From: F23-B02 sp963610045
Lineage (GTDB): Bacteria; Bacillota; Clostridia; Oscillospirales; Oscillospiraceae
Length of the DNA: 7,414 bases
Assembly (NCBI GenBank): GCA_963610045.1
Contig: CAVDMS010000078.1
Coordinates: 1 to 7,414 of the forward strand
Direction: 5' to 3'
Below the pieces are notes generated by a model. It made no database searches, was not told the origin of the DNA, and was given only the letters and a program-made list of their open reading frames with translations. A program made the translations under genes and the position numbers. This document shows, in pieces, positions 1 through 4,210 of this stretch. Within the stretch, counting starts at the first letter, position 1. Every line of letters starts with the position of its first letter.

Positions 1-675
1 CTTGTAGATCTCGGTCATAAGCGCCGGGATCGCCTTTTCAAGCTTCGGAAGATCGGTCTCGTAGGGGATGCTGATATCGGCGACCGCTCTGGAGGAATTG
101 TCGGAGCGGTTGAGGATGTTCTTCATTTCGGAGTTGTTTACGATCTTGACGTTGTCGCCGGAGTCGGTGATGCAGGTGGTCCTGATGCCGATGGAGGTGA
201 CGATGCCTCTGAAGCCGTTTACCTCGACGATGTCGCCGACGTTGTACTGATTCTCAAGCAGCATGAAGGTCCCCGTAACGATGTCCGCAATGAGGCTCTC
301 GGCGCTGAAGCCGACGATCAACGCCAAAACGCCGATGCTGGCGATGATGGCGGTGATGTTCACGCCGATGATGGTGAGTCCCCAACAGAGTATCACGATG
401 AACGCAACGTACTTTGCAAGGCTGCACACGAGCGAAATGATCGAGCGGGTGCGGTGGTTTTTGGGGTTAAACGCACCGAGAATAAGAACAATGATGTTCT
501 CGATGAGAAGCACGCCGAAAATCATAATTGCGAGCCTTAAAAGCGCAATTCCGTCAAACGACAGAGACTTTAAAAGCTTCTCTCCGTCGATAAAATCGCC
601 TGCAAAGGCGACCACTGCCAAAGCCGCAAGCAGCAGCGCATATACGAGAGTTTTCAAAAGATTCTGTTTTTTCAC
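1..675 (-). CDS. MscS-family small-conductance mechanosensitive ion channel (C-terminus cut by window edge)
   Basis: The 225 readable codons encode a membrane channel that opens under membrane tension to release solutes during hypo-osmotic shock. Three hydrophobic segments are visible at about residues 8-25, 43-68 and 87-103, followed by the pore-lining stretch at about 107-125 (AIIASIGVLALIVGFSAES). Next comes the family beta domain: LLENQYNVGDIVEVNGFRG at 139-157, then IGIRTT (162-167) and the NVKIVNNSEM segment (175-184), matching the MscS pattern of GD, G.V..I..R.T and a V.IPNS-like motif. The rest of the C-terminal alpha/beta domain lies outside the window. I chose the GTG at 675-673 because GGAGGAA (688-682) sits 6 bases before it. 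The in-frame ATG at 690-688 overlaps that ribosome site and has none of its own. The gene is divergent from the AraC-type regulator and has its own promoter. Family assignment is firm; which MscS subfamily is not decided. Confidence 0.92.
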   Translation of the reverse strand, partial: MKKQNLLKTLVYALLLAALAVVAFAGDFIDGEKLLKSLSFDGIALLRLAIMIFGVLLIENIIVLILGAFNPKNHRTRSIISLVCSLAKYVAFIVILCWGLTIIGVNITAIIASIGVLALIVGFSAESLIADIVTGTFMLLENQYNVGDIVEVNGFRGIVTSIGIRTTCITDSGDNVKIVNNSEMKNILNRSDNSSRAVADISIPYETDLPKLEKAIPALMTEIYK

Positions 676-681
676 CGTCTG

Positions 682-688
682 TTCCTCC
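682..688 (-). promoter_or_regulatory. Ribosome binding site fixing a GTG start for the MscS gene
   Basis: On the minus strand GGAGGAA lies 6 bases upstream of GTG (675-673). It overlaps the in-frame ATG at 690-688, so that ATG would be an annotation trap: it would add five residues and leave the start without a Shine-Dalgarno. Confidence 0.75.
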
Positions 689-718
689 ATATGCGGAAAA
701 GTTTGTTTATACAAATAT

Positions 719-747
719 AGAATACAGTATGAGTATGGCTTTGTCAA
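719..747 (-). promoter_or_regulatory. Sigma-A type promoter for the MscS gene
   Basis: Read on the minus strand, TTGACA (747-742, 6/6 match to the -35 consensus) is followed after 17 bases by TATTCT (724-719, 4/6 match to the -10). Transcription would begin near 712, giving an untranslated leader of roughly 35 bases before the GTG. The -35 box is one arm of an inverted repeat shared with the divergent promoter. Confidence 0.7.
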
Positions 748-763
748 GAAAGACGGAGCGGGC

Positions 764-792
764 TTGACAGAGAACGGCAGGTGGTGTTTATT
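764..792 (+). promoter_or_regulatory. Sigma-A type promoter for the AraC-type regulator
   Basis: TTGACA (764-769, perfect -35) is followed after 17 bases by TTTATT (787-792, 4/6 match to the -10). Transcription would begin near 800, leaving a leader of about 70 bases before the ATG at 869. The two -35 boxes of this divergent region are only 16 bases apart, so polymerase or a regulator at one promoter would probably affect the other. Confidence 0.55.
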
Positions 793-868
793 AAAAACAT
801 GGCAAGCAAAATCAAGCGCCGAAGCACCCGGCGGTGTATATTGATTGACGGCAAAAGGAGGAACGGCA

Positions 869-1510
869 ATGCACGAATGGCAAAGATACGTTCAGGACAT
901 AGTTTTGGCTGCCGACCGCTGCATAAAGGAGCAGAAAAACGAGGAGCTGACTTTAAGCTGCATTGCGCAGAGCGTGGGCTATTCCGAGTTCTATGTGTCG
1001 AGAAAATTCAGCGAGATCGCCGGGATGCAGCTTCGTGACTACCTTCGGGGCAGAAAGCTTGCTTTTGCGCTGAGGGACATCCGTGACACGGACGACGGGA
1101 TACTCGACATTGCTCTGAGGTACGGCTTTTCGTCGCACGAGGCGTTTACAAGAGCGTTCAAGCTGAGCTACGGCGTAACGCCGAGCGAGTACCGCAGAAA
1201 GCCGGTGCCGGTGGTGCTTCGCACCGTTATCCGACCTTTTGACTGTTACCTGTTGGGAATCGGAGGGACCGGAATGGCAGAATCAAAGGGCGACGTAAAA
1301 ACTTACTTCGTTACGATACCGGAGCATAAGTTTTTGCACATCAGAAATTACGAGAGCATAGGATACTGGGACTTTTGGCAGAAGCAGAGCCTCATCCCCG
1401 GCCAGGACTGCGACACGATATGCGGGCTGCTTGACAGCATAAGGGGAAGCTTGACGATGCGGGCGGCGACGAGCAAGACAGCGGCAGCGGTCAGATCATG
1501 GCGTTCATAA
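869..1510 (+). CDS. AraC/XylS DNA-binding domain piece of the split regulator
   Basis: This open frame (213 codons from ATG 869) holds two helix-turn-helix units. The first is at about residues 27-47 (LTLSCIAQSVGYSEFYVSRKF). The second is at about 76-99, with the AraC hallmark DIALRYGFSSHEAFTRAFK followed by YGVTPSEYRRKP at 101-112. A short linker leads into the beginning of the effector domain (PEHKFLHIRNYESIGYWDFW). The last roughly 20 residues after codon 193 are out-of-frame sequence. The product as read would be a DNA-binding domain without its ligand sensor. The in-frame TTG at 845 is a poorer start because the ribosome site lies after it. Confidence 0.8.
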   Translation: MHEWQRYVQDIVLAADRCIKEQKNEELTLSCIAQSVGYSEFYVSRKFSEIAGMQLRDYLRGRKLAFALRDIRDTDDGILDIALRYGFSSHEAFTRAFKLSYGVTPSEYRRKPVPVVLRTVIRPFDCYLLGIGGTGMAESKGDVKTYFVTIPEHKFLHIRNYESIGYWDFWQKQSLIPGQDCDTICGLLDSIRGSLTMRAATSKTAAAVRSWRS

Positions 1511-1839
1511 ACGAGCCGGAGGGCAGACTGTGCAGCTGGGGCATCCCTCTTGCGGAGGCATACGGGGTGCGGCTGCCCGCAGACTACGACGGCGAGATAC
1601 CGCCGCAGATGATGATAATGGACGTGCCTGCGGGCGAGTACGTCGTCTTTGAACACGGACCCTTCGACTTCGAGACGGAGAACGCCGCCGTGGAAGCAAA
1701 GATAGAGCAGGCGATGAAGGACTTTGACTATCCGTCGTCGGGCTATGAGCTTGACACGACGCAGGGCAGGGTGTTCTACTTCTACCACGACTGCAAGCGC
1801 TTCTGGAAGTATATAAGACCCGTGAGAAAAGTAAAATAA
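1498..1839 (+). CDS. GyrI-like effector-binding domain piece of the split regulator
   Basis: This frame encodes the second half of the ligand-binding domain: CSWGIPLAEAYGVRLP, MMIMDVPAGEYVVFEHGPFDF, and a terminal YFYHDCKRFWKYIRPVRK. This is the usual ending of AraC proteins carrying a GyrI-like domain. The ATG at 1498 is an internal methionine of the original protein. No Shine-Dalgarno precedes it, so independent translation is unlikely. The frame is open further upstream, back to about 1447, where the reading-frame break lies. Confidence 0.75.
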   Translation: MAFINEPEGRLCSWGIPLAEAYGVRLPADYDGEIPPQMMIMDVPAGEYVVFEHGPFDFETENAAVEAKIEQAMKDFDYPSSGYELDTTQGRVFYFYHDCKRFWKYIRPVRKVK

Positions 1840-1843
1840 ACCG

Positions 1844-1873
1844 AGATCCCGAAGCGAGGCTTCGGGATCTTTT
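1844..1873 (+). terminator. Intrinsic terminator after the AraC-type regulator
   Basis: A perfect 12-base-pair stem, AGATCCCGAAGC (1844-1855) with GCTTCGGGATCT (1859-1870), closes on a GAG loop and runs into a short T tract (TTTT, 1870-1873). It starts five bases after the regulator's stop codon and separates the regulator from the ABC exporter operon. Confidence 0.85.
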
Positions 1874-1876
1874 GCG

Positions 1877-1920
1877 ATCTTGACCGAATCTTGACCTTTT
1901 TCTTTACCGGCTTCTTGACC
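1877..1920 (+). promoter_or_regulatory. Repeated CTTGACC elements upstream of the ABC exporter; candidate operator or promoter region
   Basis: ATCTTGACC occurs at 1877-1885 and again at 1888-1896, an 11-base period that puts both on the same face of the helix. A third copy, TTCTTGACC, lies at 1912-1920. A TATTAT (1930-1935) that could be a -10 follows, but none of the TTGACC copies is at a normal 16-18 base distance from it, so the basal promoter looks weak or activator dependent. Paired direct half-sites one helical turn apart are what AraC-type proteins with two helix-turn-helix units bind. Binding by the neighbouring regulator is inference. Confidence 0.45.
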
Positions 1921-1963
1921 TGTGGGGTTTATTATGCAAACATAGAAACAAGGAGGCACGACA

Positions 1964-2878
1964 ATGGAATATGCGTTTACTTCAAACACCATAAAAAAGC
2001 GTTACGGAAAATACACCGCACTTTCCGGGCTGACGATGAACGTGCCGAAGGGTTCGATATACGGGCTTATCGGCAGGAACGGAGCAGGAAAGACGACGGC
2101 GATAAGAATAATATGCGGGCTTCAGGAGCCGAGTGAGGGCGAATACACGCTTTACGGCGCAGGCTCCGGTGACCGCAGGATATCGGACGCACGCAGGAGG
2201 ATAGGCGCAGTCGTCGAGACTCCGGCGCTGTACCGAGACCTGACGGCGATAGAGAACATCCGTCAGCAGTACAGGGTCATCGGCGTACCGGATCACAGCG
2301 GAGCGGAGGAGCTTTTGAAGCTTGTCGGGCTTGAGGACACGGGCAAAAAGAAGGTAAAGCACTTTTCGCTCGGAATGAGACAGCGCCTCGGCATTGCGCT
2401 CAGCCTTGCGGGCGATCCCGACTTTCTGCTGCTTGACGAGCCGATAAACGGACTTGACCCGCAGGGCATAATCGAGATTCGTGAGCTTATCTGCAAGCTG
2501 AACCGTGAGTACGGAATAACGGTGCTGATCTCAAGCCACATACTCGGTGAGCTGGCAAAGCTTGCGACCTGCTTCGGCTTTATCGACTCCGGGCGCATGG
2601 TCAGGGAGATCAGCGCCGAGGAGCTGTCGGCAGAGTGCCGAAAGTGCGTAAGGCTTGAGGTCACCGACACGGCGGCGCTTGCGAGGGTGCTTGACGCCGA
2701 CAAGACCGAGTACCGCATAGTGTCCGACACGCAGGCGGAGATATTCGACACGGTGCAGGTGACGAAGCTTGCCCTTGCGCTGCACGCCGAGGGCTGCGAC
2801 ATACTGACGATGAGCGAGAAAAACGAATCGCTTGAGAGCTACTACGTCGGACTTGTGGGAGGTGAGGTACATGAATAA
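1964..2878 (+). CDS. ABC transporter ATP-binding protein, BcrA / lantibiotic-protection type
   Basis: This 304-residue cytoplasmic ATPase powers export through the permease encoded immediately downstream. Visible motifs in order are Walker A GRNGAGKT (37-44), the signature FSLGMRQRLG (134-143), Walker B FLLLDEP (154-160), the D-loop GLDP (163-166) and the switch histidine in ISSHILGE (H192). At the Q-loop position the sequence is VVETPALYRDLTAIENI (83-99), with glutamate E85 in place of glutamine. This E-loop is known from LanF-type lantibiotic self-protection ATPases and related bacitracin-resistance ATPases. Residues from about 215 form an accessory C-terminal domain. The length of about 300 residues fits the BcrA/LanF class. 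The start ATG has AGGAGG (1951-1956) 7 bases upstream. The stop overlaps the permease start by 8 bases, implying translational coupling. The substrate cannot be read from sequence; an antimicrobial peptide or similar amphiphile is the best guess. Confidence 0.92.
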   Translation: MEYAFTSNTIKKRYGKYTALSGLTMNVPKGSIYGLIGRNGAGKTTAIRIICGLQEPSEGEYTLYGAGSGDRRISDARRRIGAVVETPALYRDLTAIENIRQQYRVIGVPDHSGAEELLKLVGLEDTGKKKVKHFSLGMRQRLGIALSLAGDPDFLLLDEPINGLDPQGIIEIRELICKLNREYGITVLISSHILGELAKLATCFGFIDSGRMVREISAEELSAECRKCVRLEVTDTAALARVLDADKTEYRIVSDTQAEIFDTVQVTKLALALHAEGCDILTMSEKNESLESYYVGLVGGEVHE

Positions 2879-3707
2879 GCTGCTCAGAGCCGATTTTTGG
2901 CGGCTTTTTAAGGACCTCGTGTTCAGACTTTCGCTTGTCGCCGCATTCCTTGCGGGACTTGCTTCCGCACTGATGCGTCATATAAGCAACATACAATATA
3001 ACGGAGCGTACACGACGCACCTTGAAGACAGCTTTCTCCCGCTTGCGATATTTATGCTGCTTGTCTGCACGGCGTTCACCTCGCTTTTTATCGGTACGGA
3101 GTACTCCGAGGGACCGATCCGCAACAAGGTCATCGCAGGACATAGACGCAGCTTCATATGCCTTTCCGAGCTTGTGTGCGTCCTTGCCGGAACGCTTATG
3201 ATCGCCGCTGCATTCCTGCTCCCGTACTACGCCGTCGGTCTGCCGACCGTGGGCTTTTCCGAGAACGGGAACCGTGGTATAGTCGAATTTACCGCCGTTT
3301 TCCTTGCGCTTTTGTGTGCGTTCACGGCACTGTTTTCAATGCTTTGTCACATTATACGGAGCAAGGCGTACTCTGCGGTGTGCTGCATCCTGCTTGCGAT
3401 CGCTCTGACCGCTGCCGGGGTCTGGGTCGGCGGAAAGCTCTCGGAGCCTGAGTATTACAGCACATATTTGTCATACTCGGACGGAACGATCCTTGAATCC
3501 AGAGGAGTCAAAAACCCGGATTACGTTGATGGAACGATACGGGACGTGTTGGAATTCCTGTACGATTTCAGCTCCGGCGGTCAGCTTTCGCAGCTTGACG
3601 GCTTTAGCGCAAAGGGTGCCGGAAAGCTCATTGCATACGACCTTGTTATCGTCGTTTTGACCGCTTTCGGCACGGTGGAGATACTGAAAAAGCGTGATTT
3701 AAACTAA
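2871..3707 (+). CDS. ABC-2 type permease subunit of the exporter
   Basis: This 278-residue integral membrane protein has six predicted helices at about residues 17-35, 55-75, 94-118, 137-161, 166-187 and 250-270. Between helices 1-2 and 2-3 the topology follows the ABC-2 pattern, with the motif TEYSEGPIRNKVIAGHRR (76-93) in the cytoplasmic loop. This is equivalent to the conserved E...G.I.NKL..G.SR segment that touches the ATPase. An extracytoplasmic loop of some 60 residues lies between helices 5 and 6. The ATG at 2871 is chosen over the upstream in-frame ATG at 2832 because GGAGGTGAGG precedes it and because MNKLLRADFWRLFKD is a typical permease N-terminus. The gene overlaps the ATPase gene by 8 bases. 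Only one permease gene is present, unlike the two (E and G) of complete LanFEG systems, so the exporter is probably a homodimer of this subunit with two ATPases. Confidence 0.87.
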   Translation: MNKLLRADFWRLFKDLVFRLSLVAAFLAGLASALMRHISNIQYNGAYTTHLEDSFLPLAIFMLLVCTAFTSLFIGTEYSEGPIRNKVIAGHRRSFICLSELVCVLAGTLMIAAAFLLPYYAVGLPTVGFSENGNRGIVEFTAVFLALLCAFTALFSMLCHIIRSKAYSAVCCILLAIALTAAGVWVGGKLSEPEYYSTYLSYSDGTILESRGVKNPDYVDGTIRDVLEFLYDFSSGGQLSQLDGFSAKGAGKLIAYDLVIVVLTAFGTVEILKKRDLN

Positions 3708-3782
3708 AGCCCCCAAAATATCCGAACGGGATATGAAAGCCCTTCGCCGTCTCTGCCGAAGCGGAGAGCCTGAAAACGATCA

Positions 3783-3819
3783 AAAATACCCTGCGGTACT
3801 TGCTGCCGCAGGGTATTTT
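3783..3819 (+). terminator. Intrinsic terminator after the ABC exporter operon
   Basis: AAAATACCCTGCGG (3783-3796) pairs perfectly with CCGCAGGGTATTTT (3806-3819), giving 14 base pairs around a 9-base loop. The four terminal T residues form the U tract and the A run on the left makes it potentially bidirectional. It lies 75 bases after the permease stop. Confidence 0.8.
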
Positions 3820-3822
3820 GCT

Positions 3823-3877
3823 GTACGGGGCAGGGGAGTGCCGCACTCCGAATCGGCAGCGCAAGCCGACCCTGTAC
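3823..3877 (+). ncRNA. Possible three-way-junction RNA structure, identity unknown
   Basis: Three nested stems can form together. P1 is GTACGGGG (3823-3830) with CCCTGTAC (3870-3877), 8 pairs including one G-U. P2 is GGAGTG/CACTCC (3835-3840 with 3844-3849) on a CCG loop. P3 is TCGGC/GCCGA (3853-3857 with 3865-3869) on a 7-base loop. It lies between two terminator-like hairpins. I do not recognise it as a known riboswitch or small RNA, no promoter is evident directly upstream, and it is more than 300 bases from the next gene. It may be chance pairing. Confidence 0.25.
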
Positions 3878-3912
3878 CTATCTTTTCGGGACACTCACGC
3901 AAAACGCCGCAG

Positions 3913-3937
3913 ACGGCTGAAAAACACAGCCGTTTTT
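3913..3937 (+). terminator. Second terminator-like hairpin
   Basis: ACGGCTG (3913-3919) pairs with CAGCCGT (3927-3933) around AAAAACA, followed directly by four more T residues (3934-3937). It could terminate read-through from the exporter operon or a short transcript covering the three-way junction. Confidence 0.55.
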
Positions 3938-3971
3938 CCGACTTCCGTAAACCGAAGGGGAGTCGGATTTT
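3938..3971 (+). terminator. Third terminator-like hairpin, abutting the second
   Basis: CCGACTTCC (3938-3946) pairs with GGGAGTCGG (3958-3966), nine pairs with one G-U, around an 11-base loop. ATTTT follows. It starts immediately after the T tract of the preceding hairpin, making a tandem pair in front of the esterase promoter. Confidence 0.45.
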
Positions 3972-4048
3972 GTCCTCTCCGGCAAAGGGAACAAAAGTTA
4001 AAAAACTTTAATATCTAACGATTTTTTATATATAGTATAGCTCACAGG

Positions 4049-4128
4049 AAAAATAGTGCAAAACCGACTGAAAACAAGGAAAAATTTTTGGAAATTTGGT
4101 TGAAAAAACTGCTCAAAATACTTGAAAT
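4049..4128 (+). promoter_or_regulatory. Helically phased A-tracts (probable curved DNA) upstream of the esterase promoter
   Basis: Eight runs of 3 to 6 A residues occur at 4049-4053, 4060-4063, 4071-4074, 4080-4085, 4093-4095, 4104-4109, 4116-4119 and 4126-4128. Their centres are on average about 10.9 bases apart, close to one helical turn, which is the known condition for intrinsic bending. The last tract overlaps the -35 box. The array could act as a UP-element or bent-DNA activator site. Confidence 0.55.
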
Positions 4129-4150
4129 ATAGCGACGTTTTTGGTATTAT
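4123..4150 (+). promoter_or_regulatory. Extended -10 promoter of the secreted esterase gene
   Basis: TTGAAA (4123-4128, 5/6 match) is separated by 16 bases from TATTAT (4145-4150, 5/6 match). The -10 is preceded by TGG at 4142-4144, an extended -10 TGn motif. Transcription would begin near 4157, giving a leader of about 54 bases. That leader contains the GGAGGT ribosome site (4198-4203), 7 bases from the ATG at 4211. Confidence 0.65.
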
Positions 4151-4210
4151 GTAATGCGTGTTAAATTGACTACAAAAGAAACAGTGATTTTTAACCCGGA
4201 GGTACCTTTT

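Larger units (their letters stand above)
869..1839 (+). pseudogene. AraC-family regulator with GyrI-like effector domain, interrupted by a one-base frameshift
   Basis: Taken together, the two overlapping open frames make one recognisable protein of about 323 residues: an N-terminal AraC/XylS DNA-binding domain and a C-terminal GyrI-like (AraC effector-binding, SOUL-fold type) small-molecule domain. The first frame is in register until about codon 193, where it should read ..IRGKLDD but instead reads ..IRGSLTM and stops at 1508-1510. The correct sequence resumes in the -1 frame from 1447 (KLDDAGGDEQDSGSG, then QIMAFINEPEGR). Adding one base near 1442-1452 (for instance a fifth G in the GGGG run, or a third A in the AA) restores a single frame of exactly 324 codons ending at TAA 1837-1839. 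There is no classical slippery heptamer. The start ATG has a strong AAAGGAGGAA site 854-863. The gene is either a recent pseudogene or carries a homopolymer sequencing error. It lies just upstream of the ABC exporter that it probably controls. Confidence 0.85.
3708..4010. other. Gene-free, hairpin-rich intergenic stretch
   Basis: I find no credible coding frame here; open frames in this stretch lack ribosome sites and family-like sequence. It instead contains a series of inverted repeats: ATATCC/GGATAT (3718-3734), TCTCTGC/GCGGAGA with a CGAA loop (3750-3767), a 14-base-pair terminator (3783-3819), a potential three-way junction (3823-3877), and two further stems each followed by T runs (3913-3937, 3938-3971). 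Most of the 3718-3971 interval can therefore fold as RNA. Confidence 0.7.

Noticed and set aside
263..844. A 193-codon plus-strand open frame at the left end
   Set aside because: Its first part mirrors the MscS gene on the minus strand, and it runs across the divergent promoter region. There is no family-like sequence.
1442..1452. Programmed -1 ribosomal frameshifting in the regulator
   Set aside because: No canonical X XXY YYZ slippery heptamer lies in register at AGG GGA AGC, and no obvious stimulatory pseudoknot is seen. A one-base deletion or sequencing error is simpler.
1348..1992. A 214-codon minus-strand open frame opposite the regulator
   Set aside because: It crosses the regulator's second half, a strong terminator and the exporter's upstream region. 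It is a shadow of the plus-strand genes.
3823..3877. Cobalamin, TPP or c-di-GMP riboswitch
   Set aside because: The hallmark conserved segments of these classes are not present, and no suitable gene follows closely. Only a generic three-way junction remains.
3733..4018. Two short plus-strand open frames after the exporter operon
   Set aside because: They run through perfect terminator hairpins, lack ribosome sites, and have arginine/proline-rich low-quality sequence. The stretch is better explained as structured non-coding DNA.
4166..4194. An alternative esterase promoter with TTGACT at 4166-4171
   Set aside because: The -10 at the right distance matches poorly (TTTTAA), and transcription would begin in or after the ribosome binding site.
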